Below, in pieces: positions 44,585-52,642 of a DNA stretch of 64,000 nucleotides (the first letter of the stretch is position 1; each line of letters begins with the position of its first letter). This DNA is from Fen-1273 sp963748405 (lineage in GTDB: Bacteria > Bacteroidota > Ignavibacteria > UBA10030 > UBA6906). The notes beneath the pieces are model-generated. The model was given only the letters and a program-made list of their open reading frames with translations. It searched no databases and was not told the DNA's origin. The stretch is taken from positions 248,001 to 312,000 of the forward strand of contig CAVVIT010000006.1 of assembly GCA_963748405.1 (NCBI GenBank), read 5' to 3'. The translations under genes were made by a program, and so were the position numbers.

Positions 44585-46064
44585 GCTCTTCCTTCGACTG
44601 GTTCTTGTCGATGGGGACGGGATAGCGTCCGCTGAAGCAGGCGGTACAGTAGTTCTCCCCGTTCTCGCGGGGCGCGGAATCAAGAAGCTGGTCGATGCTC
44701 AGGTACCCGATCGAGTCGACGCCGAGTTCCCGGCCGATCTTCTCGATGTCGCCGCCGCACTTGTTGGCAATGAGCTCCTTCGGCGTCGGGAAGTCCATTC
44801 CGTAATAACAGGGATACATGATCGGGGGGGATGTCACGCGGAAATGGACCTCCTTCGGGCCCGCCTGCTTCACGAGCTGGACGAGCTGCCGCGACGTGGT
44901 TCCCCGGACGATCGAGTCGTCGACGATCACGACGACTTTGTCCTTCAGCACCCCCCTGACGGTATTGAACTTCGTCTTGACCTTGTTTTCCCTGACGTCC
45001 TGGTCGGGCTGGATGAACGTCCTGCCGATGTAGTGGCTCCGGATGAGGCCGATTTCGAGCTTGGCCTTCCCCCCCATCTTTGTCGTCTCCTGCACGTAGC
45101 CCATCGTGGCGGTGTTGCTCGAGTCCGGCACGTTGATGACGATCACCTTGTCGTCGGGGTTCTTCCCCGCCGCCGGTTGCGACCGGGCCAGGTTCTTGCC
45201 CAGTTTCCGGCGCACCTTGTCCACGCTGTGGCCGAAGACCCGGCTGTCCGGGCGGGAGAAATAGATGTATTCGAATATGCAGTGGTGCGGCCGGGCGGGA
45301 CGGTCGTCGATCCTGAGAGAGGTGACGCTGCCCGATTCCAGGCTCGAGCGGTCGATCACGACGATCTCACCCGGCTGCACGTCGCGGATGTACTCCGCGT
45401 CGATGATGTCGAACCCGACGGTTTCGGACGCGATGACGAAGGCGTTGTCTTTCTTTCCGAGGGCGAGGGGGCGGAACCCCGCGTGGTCCCGCGCGGCGAT
45501 CAGGGCGGTGTCCGTGAGTATGACGATGGAGAACGCCCCTTCGACGGCGGCAATCGCCTCGCGGATCTGGTCGATCTGGCGCTCCTGCCGGCTGCGCGCG
45601 ATGAGATGGAGGATCACCTCCGTGTCGGAGGTCGTCTGGAAGATGGTCCCCTCGTCCTGCAGCCTCTTCCGGATGCCGCGGAAATTCGTCAGGTTCCCGT
45701 TGTGGGCGATGGCGATGTTCCCCCCCTTGTACATGACCGTGAAGGGCTGGATGTTCGCCTTGTTGTTGGAAGCGCCTGCGGTGGAGTAACGGTTGTGGCC
45801 GATTGCGCTGGACCCCTTCAGCACGTCGACAAGAATGCGGTCCTGGCGGTACACGTCGTCGACGAGCCCGAAGTCCTTGTGGACGTGAAAGCGGGTCTTC
45901 CCCGGGGTGTCGTCGCTGTCCGAGGTGACGATCCCGGATCCCTCCTGTCCCCTGTGCTGCTGGGCGATGAGTCCGAAATAGGTGAGTTGTGCGGCGGCGG
46001 CGGAACCGAATACGCCGAAGACGGCGCAGTGGCAGTGGGGCTTGTCGAGTTTGTCCGTGCTCAT
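44574..46064 (-). CDS. purF: Amidophosphoribosyltransferase
   Basis: First committed step of purine synthesis. 496 residues. N-terminal glutaminase with the likely nucleophile at Cys13 in CHCAVFGVFG after a short propeptide, plus FGLIAQQHRGQEGSGI and GHNRYSTAG. The PRPP motif is VVVIVDDSIVRGTTSRQ. Cys residues around SPPIMYPCYYGMD and NYCTACF suggest the Fe-S form of the enzyme. Confidence 0.97.
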   Translation of the reverse strand: MSTDKLDKPHCHCAVFGVFGSAAAAQLTYFGLIAQQHRGQEGSGIVTSDSDDTPGKTRFHVHKDFGLVDDVYRQDRILVDVLKGSSAIGHNRYSTAGASNNKANIQPFTVMYKGGNIAIAHNGNLTNFRGIRKRLQDEGTIFQTTSDTEVILHLIARSRQERQIDQIREAIAAVEGAFSIVILTDTALIAARDHAGFRPLALGKKDNAFVIASETVGFDIIDAEYIRDVQPGEIVVIDRSSLESGSVTSLRIDDRPARPHHCIFEYIYFSRPDSRVFGHSVDKVRRKLGKNLARSQPAAGKNPDDKVIVINVPDSSNTATMGYVQETTKMGGKAKLEIGLIRSHYIGRTFIQPDQDVRENKVKTKFNTVRGVLKDKVVVIVDDSIVRGTTSRQLVQLVKQAGPKEVHFRVTSPPIMYPCYYGMDFPTPKELIANKCGGDIEKIGRELGVDSIGYLSIDQLLDSAPRENGENYCTACFSGRYPVPIDKNQSKEEHEA

Positions 46065-46160
46065 TCCCTCGTTGTCGGATGGGACAGTACAGACCGAAAT
46101 ATACGACTCCCGCGCCGGATTTCCAAGGAAACCCCCCCGGCGCGCCGGACGCGGCGCCGG

Positions 46161-47762
46161 CTACCCGTCGAGGAGCGTGTCGTGCAGGAAATGTTCGTCG
46201 TCCCGCTTCCTGTAGTCGGTGGTCACGTGGAGGCCGCGGCTCTCTTTCCGTTTCATCGCGCACCGGATGATCAGCTCGGCGCACAGCGCGATGTTCCTCA
46301 GCTCCAGGAGACCTTCGGTGACCTTGGTCTTCTTGAAGAACGCCTCGACCTCCTGTCGGATGAGCTCCATGCGGCGCGCGGCGCGTTCCAGGCGGAGGTC
46401 AGACCGGACGATGCCGACGTAATCCCACATGATCTGCTGGATCTCCCGCCGGTTGTGGAGCACGAGGATCCACTCTTCGCTGTTGAACGTCCCGCTGTCG
46501 TCCCATTCGCGCACCGCGGGGACCGGGGAAGCCTCTTCGCGAAGGTAGTCGGAGGAAGAGCGCGCCGCCCTGTCGGAGAACACGAGGGCCTCGAGGAGCG
46601 AATTGCTCGCAAGGCGGTTTGCCCCGTGCACCCCGGTCATGCTCACCTCCCCCGAAGCGTAGAGGCCGCGGATTCCCGTCCTTCCGTGAATATCCGTCAC
46701 GACGCCGCCGCAGGAGTAATGCGCGGCGGGGACGACGGGAATCGGCTCCTTCGTGATGTCGAGTTTGAATTTCTTCAGACAGGTTTCATAGATGTGCGGG
46801 AAGTGTTCGCGCACACCGTCGGCGCTCAGGTGGCGGAGGTCCAGGAGGACGAAATCGTCCCCCCGTTTCTTCAGCTCCGTGTCGATGGCGTACGCGACGA
46901 TGTCGCGGGGGGCGAGCGAGCGGCGCTCGTCGTACATCTGCATGAATTCGTCGCCGTTGCGGGCCTTCAGGACGCCGCCGAAGCCCCGGACGGCCTCGGA
47001 GATCAGGAAGGACGGCGTTCCCGAATTGTACAGCGTCGTGGGGTGAAACTGGATGAATTCCATGTTGGCGATCCTCGCCCCCGCCCGGTGGGCCATGGCG
47101 ACGCCGTCCCCGGTGGCGATGACGGGATTTGTCGTGTGGAGGTAGACGTGGCCGAGGCCGCCGGTGGAGAGCATCACGACGCTTGCGGTGAACGTGTCGA
47201 CCCGCTTCCCGGCCGTGTCCAGCGCGTAGGCCCCCCAGCAGTGGATGTCGTTCCTGTCGATGACCCGTTTCTCGACGGTATGGTGCTCGGTGATGAGCTC
47301 CACGGCGACGTGGTTCTCGAACGTCGTGATCGCCGGGTTCTCCGAGACCGCTTCCAGGAGGGCCCGCTCGATCTCCCTGCCGGTGAGGTCGTTCGAATGG
47401 ACGATCCTGTTCGTGGAGTGTCCCCCCTCTCTCCCCAGGTCGAGCGCCCCGTCCTTCTGCGTAAACCGGACGCCGACGTCGATGAGCTCGCGGAGCCGCT
47501 CGGGTCCCTCTCTGACCATCACTTCGACGGCGTCCCTGTGGGAGAGCCCCATGCCGGTGGCGAGCGTGTCCCGGACGTGGAGATCGAAGGAATCGACGGC
47601 CGACATGACTGCCGCGACTCCCCCCTGCGCGTAGTTGGTGTTGGACTCCGCCTTCTCCTTCTTCGTGATCAATGCAACGGTCCCGACCCGCGCAGCTTTC
47701 AGGGCGTACGAAAGACCGGCGATGCCGCTGCCGATGATCAGGAAATCGTGGCGGTGAACCAT
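46161..47762 (-). CDS. nadB: L-aspartate oxidase
   Basis: Flavoprotein that starts NAD synthesis (aspartate to iminoaspartate). 533 residues. FAD site DFLIIGSGIAGLSYALKAA, the NTNYAQGGVAAV loop, EGGHSTNRIVHSNDLTGREIERALL, and IQFHPTTLYNSGTPSFLISEAVRGFGG with the catalytic Arg region. ASGEVSMTGVHGANRLASNSLLEALVF separates it from a succinate dehydrogenase flavoprotein. nadA and nadC are not in the window. Confidence 0.96.
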   Translation of the reverse strand: MVHRHDFLIIGSGIAGLSYALKAARVGTVALITKKEKAESNTNYAQGGVAAVMSAVDSFDLHVRDTLATGMGLSHRDAVEVMVREGPERLRELIDVGVRFTQKDGALDLGREGGHSTNRIVHSNDLTGREIERALLEAVSENPAITTFENHVAVELITEHHTVEKRVIDRNDIHCWGAYALDTAGKRVDTFTASVVMLSTGGLGHVYLHTTNPVIATGDGVAMAHRAGARIANMEFIQFHPTTLYNSGTPSFLISEAVRGFGGVLKARNGDEFMQMYDERRSLAPRDIVAYAIDTELKKRGDDFVLLDLRHLSADGVREHFPHIYETCLKKFKLDITKEPIPVVPAAHYSCGGVVTDIHGRTGIRGLYASGEVSMTGVHGANRLASNSLLEALVFSDRAARSSSDYLREEASPVPAVREWDDSGTFNSEEWILVLHNRREIQQIMWDYVGIVRSDLRLERAARRMELIRQEVEAFFKKTKVTEGLLELRNIALCAELIIRCAMKRKESRGLHVTTDYRKRDDEHFLHDTLLDG

Positions 47763-47794
47763 GCTTCGTGAACCGATGGATGTGCGACGGTGGA

Positions 47795-47832
47795 AAGAAA
47801 AGGGGCGGTCCTCCCTCTGGTGGTCCCGCCCC
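47795..47832 (-). terminator. Terminator of the outer-membrane barrel gene
   Basis: GGGGCGG (47802-47808) pairs with CCGCCCC (47826-47832). On the minus strand TTTTCTTTCC follows. It lies 23 bases after the barrel gene stop and before nadB. Confidence 0.7.
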
Positions 47833-47854
47833 CGGAGATCAGATCCCCTCCCCC

Positions 47855-49258
47855 TCAGTCAAAGCAGTAGCTTGCCGTGACGTAGCCGAATGTGTTGATG
47901 TTGTCCTGAGCCCCGATGAGGCCGAGTCCGCGCCGGATCGCTTCGTCGCTCACGGTGCCGTCAAGCGCGAAATTGCCGAACCGGAGGCCCAGGCCGAGCG
48001 TGATGAGGCTGTTGTCCGTTCCGCTGTAGCTGCCGATGAACACGCTGCTGTTCCCCGTCCACGTGTTGATCTCGGTCGTGGAGCCGCCAGCCGGCCTCTC
48101 CGTCTTGGTTCCCACCGACTGGAACGTCCGGTAGTACCCCATGCGGCCGATCAGCCAGTCGAGGAGCGTCCACTCGATCCCCATGTTGATGACGGGAATC
48201 TCGGTGGCGGAATTCGTCACCGTCGTCGTCCCGACGACGGGGGGCGACGGGGGCGTGGTCTCCGTTTTGAAATTCGACGTCCTGTAGCTGACGCCACCCG
48301 CGAAGTAGAAGTTGGAGATCTTGTATTCCATCCCGGCGCCGACCGAGAGGAGCATGGCGCTCAGGTTCACGGATCCGTTGAACGGGGTCACCCCCGTCTG
48401 CGGCGCGTCCTGTTTCGGCGACCCCGAGAAGCTGCCGAACGCGGCGTACGGGATGAAGTTGATCCTGTTCGACATCTTCAGTTTCAGGCGCCCTTCGATC
48501 TGGATTTCGGTTCCCGAGGCGGAGTAATTCCCCAGGTCCGCGCGTACGCCGGCGGCGTTGGTGCCGTCGACGTTATCCGTCGCCTTGTCGAGCCGGAGAG
48601 CCCCGCTCACATCGAACGAAGAGCCTCCGCCCATGTCCGCGAGGACTCCCAGCCGTACCCCGAAGACGCTCGCCGAAAGCTCCGTGGAGCTGCTCGCCGG
48701 CGGGACGGGAGCGGTGGCGTTCGTGGCGTCATTCTTCGCCCACCCGTACATGATGCCGGCCCCGACGACGAGCGAGCCGAGGTCGTACGTCCCGGTGACC
48801 TCGAACACGTCCACCGGCCGCAGCCCCGTCTGTGCTCCCCCGGGCCTGAGCGCGTTTGTGAACGACGCCAGCTGTGTGACGAGGGAATTGTCGAACGACG
48901 GGTCGAAGCTGAGCACCGCACCAAATGTAACATCCTTCCCGAACGAGAAGTTTGCCCCCGCGAACTGTTTCCCGTAACCGTTGTCCGCGCCGGTGGTGCC
49001 GGAGAGAACTGCGCCCCCCGCGATGTTCATCCACGCGTAATTCCTGTACATCTGCTGGTACGCGGGATTAAGGAGCATCACGGTCGGATCGTCGTATATG
49101 AACGGGTTCAGGGCGATGTTCGGGCCGAAACCGCCGGGTGCGAGCGGCCCGCCACCCATGGCAAGCTCCCTGGCAATGCCGCCCGGGTGCGATCCTGCAG
49201 AGACAGAGCCGGTCAATAGAGCGAATACCATTGCCGTGCAAGCAATGCGCTTAACCAT
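47855..49258 (-). CDS. Outer-membrane beta-barrel protein of unknown function
   Basis: 467 residues with a signal peptide (CTAMVFALLTGSVSAG). GGIARELAMGGGPLAPGG and TVMLLNPAYQQMY resemble the plug region of FadL/PorV-type barrels. Many amphipathic strands follow, and the chain ends in TASYCFD. An excellent Shine-Dalgarno (AAGGAGGGATCA) directly precedes the ATG, suggesting high expression. It stands alone between terminator and coaE. Substrate unknown. Confidence 0.78.
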   Translation of the reverse strand: MVKRIACTAMVFALLTGSVSAGSHPGGIARELAMGGGPLAPGGFGPNIALNPFIYDDPTVMLLNPAYQQMYRNYAWMNIAGGAVLSGTTGADNGYGKQFAGANFSFGKDVTFGAVLSFDPSFDNSLVTQLASFTNALRPGGAQTGLRPVDVFEVTGTYDLGSLVVGAGIMYGWAKNDATNATAPVPPASSSTELSASVFGVRLGVLADMGGGSSFDVSGALRLDKATDNVDGTNAAGVRADLGNYSASGTEIQIEGRLKLKMSNRINFIPYAAFGSFSGSPKQDAPQTGVTPFNGSVNLSAMLLSVGAGMEYKISNFYFAGGVSYRTSNFKTETTPPSPPVVGTTTVTNSATEIPVINMGIEWTLLDWLIGRMGYYRTFQSVGTKTERPAGGSTTEINTWTGNSSVFIGSYSGTDNSLITLGLGLRFGNFALDGTVSDEAIRRGLGLIGAQDNINTFGYVTASYCFD

Positions 49259-49394
49259 TGATCCCTCCTTACGTTGTGAGTATGAACTGCAGATCGAAGA
49301 GTGTGTGGGGCGCCCGCTCGGGGCGAAACCCCGTTAAATGCGAATATAAAAAAACTGATAAGCGGAATCAAGTATCCCGGCCATTGTGGACAGA

Positions 49395-50039
49395 CTACGG
49401 CTGCGCCGCCGTCTTCCCTCCCCGGAACATGAGCGTGAGAATCCTGTCGACGAATTGCACGCGCGTCGCAAGCTCCGCTTCCGTGCCGCCGTTCTCGATG
49501 ACGAAGTCTCCCCTTCCCGCAGACTCTTCGACCGGCATCTGTGCGCGCATCCTGGCGACGATCTCCTCGCGGGTGAGTTTGTCCCTCCCGAGGACGCGCT
49601 CGATGCGAAGCTCCTCCGGAGCACGCACGACGACGGTGGCGTCGAGGCGCGCGTCCATTCCGGATTCGAATACCAGCGCGGCCTCCACGATGACGTAGGG
49701 TTCGGCCGCGTGTGCGGGAAGCTGCGCGAGTGCATCGTTGAGCGTGGAGAAGACGAGCGGGTGGACGATGTCGTTGAGCGTGCGGAGCTTTGCCGGGTGG
49801 GCGAAGACGATACGAGCGAGCTCGCTCCGGCGGAGCGTCCCGTGCGGGTCGTAGACGCCGGGACCGAAGGCCCGGGAAATCGCTCCTCGCACGCCGGGGT
49901 TGTGTTCCGTGAGGTCGCGCGCAATCCTGTCGGCGGACAACACGACGCGGCCGAGCTTTTCGAAGCAGAGACACACCGCGCTTTTCCCGCTCCCTATCCC
50001 CCCCGTCACGCCGACGAGGGGGGAGGCCTTACTTGGCAT
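49395..50039 (-). CDS. coaE: Dephospho-CoA kinase
   Basis: Last step of coenzyme A synthesis; 214 residues. P loop VGVTGGIGSGKSAV, then VLSADRIARDL, HPLVFSTLNDAL and VEAALVFESGMD; the LID Arg pattern RIERVLGRDKLTREE is present. Overlaps the rny stop by 11 bases. Confidence 0.95.
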   Translation of the reverse strand: MPSKASPLVGVTGGIGSGKSAVCLCFEKLGRVVLSADRIARDLTEHNPGVRGAISRAFGPGVYDPHGTLRRSELARIVFAHPAKLRTLNDIVHPLVFSTLNDALAQLPAHAAEPYVIVEAALVFESGMDARLDATVVVRAPEELRIERVLGRDKLTREEIVARMRAQMPVEESAGRGDFVIENGGTEAELATRVQFVDRILTLMFRGGKTAAQP

Positions 50040-51591
50040 AGGAGACCGAACGGTATTCTCTGATGACCGTCACCTTGATCTGACCGGGGTATTCCATCTC
50101 GGCCTGTATCTTGGCGGAGATGTCGTGGGCGAGCTGGTCGGCCATCGCGTCGTCGACCTTATCCTGCTCGACGACCACGCGGACTTCCCTTCCGGCCTGT
50201 ATCGCGTACGTCTTGGCGACGCCCTGGAACGACTGCGCAAACGCTTCCAGCTTTTCGAGTCGTTTGATGTACCCCTCCACCGACTCCCTGCGGGCCCCGG
50301 GGCGGGCGCCGCTGATGGCGTCCGCCGCCTGCACCAGGGGCGCAATCGGCGATTCCATCGGGATGTCGTCGTGATGGGAACCGATGGCGTTGGCGACCAG
50401 CGGGTGTTCCCCGTACTTTTTTGCCACCTCGTACCCGAGAAGGGCGTGGGGGCCTTCAATCGATTTGTCGACGCACTTGCCGATGTCGTGAAAGAGCCCC
50501 GCCCTCTTCGCGAGGTTGGCGTCGAGACGGAGTTCGCTGGCCATCATTCCGGTCAGGTACGCGACTTCGATGCTGTGCTGGAGCATGTTCTGCCCGTAGC
50601 TCGAGCGGTATTTCATGCGCCCCACGAGACGGAGGATCTCGTTGTGCGCCCCGTGCAGTCCGAGCTCCAGGAGCGTGTTCTCGCCGATCTTCAAGACTTC
50701 CTCCTCCAGCTCGGTGCGCACTTTTTCCACGATCTCCTCGATGCGCGCCGGGTGGATGCGCCCGTCGGCGATGAGGCGCTCGAGCGAGAGCCGGGCCACC
50801 TCGCGGCGGAACGGATCGAACGCGGAAAGGATGACGGCCTCCGGCGTGTCGTCGACGATCACGTCGACCCCCGTCGCCGCCTCGAACGCCCGGATGTTCC
50901 TTCCTTCCCGGCCGATGATCCGTCCCTTCATTTCGTCGCTCTGGATGTTCAGCACGCTCACCGTCGTTTCCACGGAGTGGTCCGCCGCCGTGCGCTGGAT
51001 CGCCTGCACGATGAGCTTCTGCGCCTCCCGTTTCGCTTCGTCGCGGGACTTGTCCCGGATCTCCTTCAGCATGTGCGCCGCTTCGCTCCGCGCCTCGTTC
51101 GCCAGGTTTTCCATCAGGATGCGTTTCGCGTCGTCGTGGGAGAGCCCCGAGGCCCGCTCCAGGCGGATGTTCTCCTCCTGGACCAGCCGCTCGAGCTCGG
51201 CGGACTTCGCCTCGAGCCCCTTCGACTGCTCGTCAAGGCTGCGCTTGAAGATCCCCTGCTCGCGCTCCTTCTTGCCCAGGAGTTCGACCTTCCTGTCGAT
51301 GTTCTCCTCGCGGACCTCGATCGCCTTCTCCTGGGCCTGGAGTTTCGCCCTCTTGCTCTGGACGTCGGCGTCGAAGTCCTTCTTCTTCTGGTACCACTCG
51401 TCCTTCACTTCGAGGAGTTTTTCGCGCTTGAGGGTCTCCGCTTCCTTTTCCGCGTCGGAGAGGACCTTGCGGGCCTGGTCTTTTGCGGAGGTGATCTTGT
51501 TCTGTCCGGCGCGGGAATTCAGGTACCAACCGAGGAAAAAGAATATGCCGCAGGCAAGCAGCACGATGGGGATGAAGATCTCAAATTGCAT
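50029..51591 (-). CDS. rny: Ribonuclease Y
   Basis: Membrane-anchored endoribonuclease that starts mRNA decay. 520 residues: N-terminal TM helix (FIPIVLLACGIFFFLGWYL), a coiled coil of about 170 residues, KH domain (RIIGREGRNIRAFEAATGVDVIVDDTPE) and HD domain (AGLFHDIGKCVD, GSHHDD). Standard length. With pnp in the same window, this points to a Gram-positive-style decay pathway without RNase E evidence here. Confidence 0.97.
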   Translation of the reverse strand: MQFEIFIPIVLLACGIFFFLGWYLNSRAGQNKITSAKDQARKVLSDAEKEAETLKREKLLEVKDEWYQKKKDFDADVQSKRAKLQAQEKAIEVREENIDRKVELLGKKEREQGIFKRSLDEQSKGLEAKSAELERLVQEENIRLERASGLSHDDAKRILMENLANEARSEAAHMLKEIRDKSRDEAKREAQKLIVQAIQRTAADHSVETTVSVLNIQSDEMKGRIIGREGRNIRAFEAATGVDVIVDDTPEAVILSAFDPFRREVARLSLERLIADGRIHPARIEEIVEKVRTELEEEVLKIGENTLLELGLHGAHNEILRLVGRMKYRSSYGQNMLQHSIEVAYLTGMMASELRLDANLAKRAGLFHDIGKCVDKSIEGPHALLGYEVAKKYGEHPLVANAIGSHHDDIPMESPIAPLVQAADAISGARPGARRESVEGYIKRLEKLEAFAQSFQGVAKTYAIQAGREVRVVVEQDKVDDAMADQLAHDISAKIQAEMEYPGQIKVTVIREYRSVSYAK

Positions 51592-51668
51592 ACAGCCTCC
51601 GCATGCTCAGTGGGCGCGGACAAAAAAAATCCGCACACGTCAACCGTCTCAAAGAAAAGGCACTTATG

Positions 51669-51837
51669 AAAGAACCCTTCCAACACAGTGGGTGCTCGCC
51701 TGAACGTCTTTTACTTCCACCCTCTCGCTCGTCCCGCGTTGCAGCGGGATGTCATCGCAAGAACCCTGCCGAAGCAGGATGAGGCATGTAATCGACGCCC
51801 ACGAGTCGGGCTCCCATTATAAAAATGTTGGTTCTTT
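51669..51837 (-). ncRNA. ssrS: Candidate 6S RNA between zapA and rny
   Basis: This 334-base gap holds no gene but can fold on the minus strand as one long interrupted rod of about 169 bases. The ends pair as AAAGAACCAACA (complement of 51826-51837) with TGTTGG-AAGGG-TTCTTT (complement of 51669-51685). Inner helices include TGGG/CCCA, CTCG/CGAG, GGCGTC/GACGTT and TTAC/GTAA. Apical hairpins are CCTGC-TTCG-GCAGG and TCCCGC-TGCAAC-GCGGGA. Length, rod shape with an internal bubble, and position after zapA match 6S RNA, which sequesters the housekeeping RNA polymerase. A TATAAT lies at the complement of 51816-51821. A separate stem (51862-51880, GTGCGGA/TCCGCAC) precedes it. Not tmRNA, SRP or RNase P RNA. 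Confidence 0.55.
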
Positions 51838-51925
51838 ATAATGTGTGTGAGACGACTGACGGTGCGGATATACTCCGCACACGCCTGTACCGAGATGCAA
51901 AGAACGGCAACCGACCGGGGGAACG

Positions 51926-52219
51926 CTACGCGTCCCTGAGCGAATTGTCCAGGTAGTGCGTGATCTTGCCGACTTCCCCCTCGACAAGAGCGGACATGGT
52001 GCGGACCTTCTCCCGCTCTTTGAAGAGATCTTCTGTTATGTTCAATGCCGAAAGTACCGCGACGGTCAGCGTTGGCTGCTCCGGGAGCTTGGCGTGGATC
52101 GTGTTGATCATCTCGTCCACGTATGTCGCCACCCTGCGGGTGAACTCCTCGCTCTCTCCCCGGAGCGGGTACTCCGAGCCGAATATCCGTACTTTGATGC
52201 TCTTCTTATCGGTGTTCAT
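51926..52219 (-). CDS. zapA: Cell division protein ZapA
   Basis: 97 residues. ZapA stabilises FtsZ filaments. Family pattern SIKVRIFGSEYPLRGESEEFTRRVATYVDEMI followed by a long helix (LTVAVLSALNITEDLFKEREKV). The ATG at 52219 fits the family start; the frame is open upstream but unrelated. Follows pheT and a coiled-coil gene. Confidence 0.88.
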   Translation of the reverse strand: MNTDKKSIKVRIFGSEYPLRGESEEFTRRVATYVDEMINTIHAKLPEQPTLTVAVLSALNITEDLFKEREKVRTMSALVEGEVGKITHYLDNSLRDA

Positions 52220-52293
52220 CTGCCGTGTACCGTTGACCATCCCGTTCCGTATGCCGTCCCACACACACACTGGGGACGCCTCTCCGAACGCGT

Positions 52294-52626
52294 TCAGAGA
52301 TAGGCATCCAGCTTCGCGATCAGTTCCCTGACCCTTGTGGCGAGGAGATCGCGTTCCCCGCCGGTGATGCTGACACTCCCCTCCTGCGCGTGCTCCGCCG
52401 CCTGTTTCTTTGCCTGCGCGGATTCCGCGCGAGCCTGCTGTATCTCCCTTTCGAGCCCGGCAACGCGCGCCAGGAGCGCCTGTCGTTCCTGGCGGAGGCC
52501 CGCGATCAGTTCGGCGGCACGCCGGGCGCTTTCCCACAGGGCCTTGAGATTGCCCTCAATGGATCTCACGTCTCCCGCTGGGAGAGTGCTTTCGTCGACA
52601 GCCTGAGGATCCACGCTGCTGCTCAC
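52294..52626 (-). CDS. Small coiled-coil protein between pheT and zapA
   Basis: 110 residues starting with GTG at 52626. From residue 25 to 80 it is an uninterrupted heptad-rich helix (LKALWESARRAAELIAGLRQERQALLARVAGLEREIQQA), followed by GERDLLATRVRELIAKLDAYL. Its position next to zapA and its size suggest a ZapB-like or other divisome-associated coiled coil, but sequence alone does not prove this. The gap to pheT is 16 bases. Confidence 0.65.
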   Translation of the reverse strand: MSSSVDPQAVDESTLPAGDVRSIEGNLKALWESARRAAELIAGLRQERQALLARVAGLEREIQQARAESAQAKKQAAEHAQEGSVSITGGERDLLATRVRELIAKLDAYL

Positions 52627-52642
52627 ATGTGACCCCGGATCG

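Noticed and set aside
43644..47771. Plus-strand open frame of over 1300 codons opposite ftsY, pgsA, purF and nadB
   Set aside because: Antisense shadow of four well-recognised genes.
49318..49332. CGGGG-CGAAA-CCCCG palindrome as coaE-side terminator
   Set aside because: Stem of only five pairs with no T-run on either strand at the right distance.
51669..51837. tmRNA, SRP RNA or RNase P RNA in the zapA-rny gap
   Set aside because: No tRNA-Ala-like ends, no GGAAGG-type SRP tip and no RNase P core motif were found; the rod fold fits 6S RNA better.
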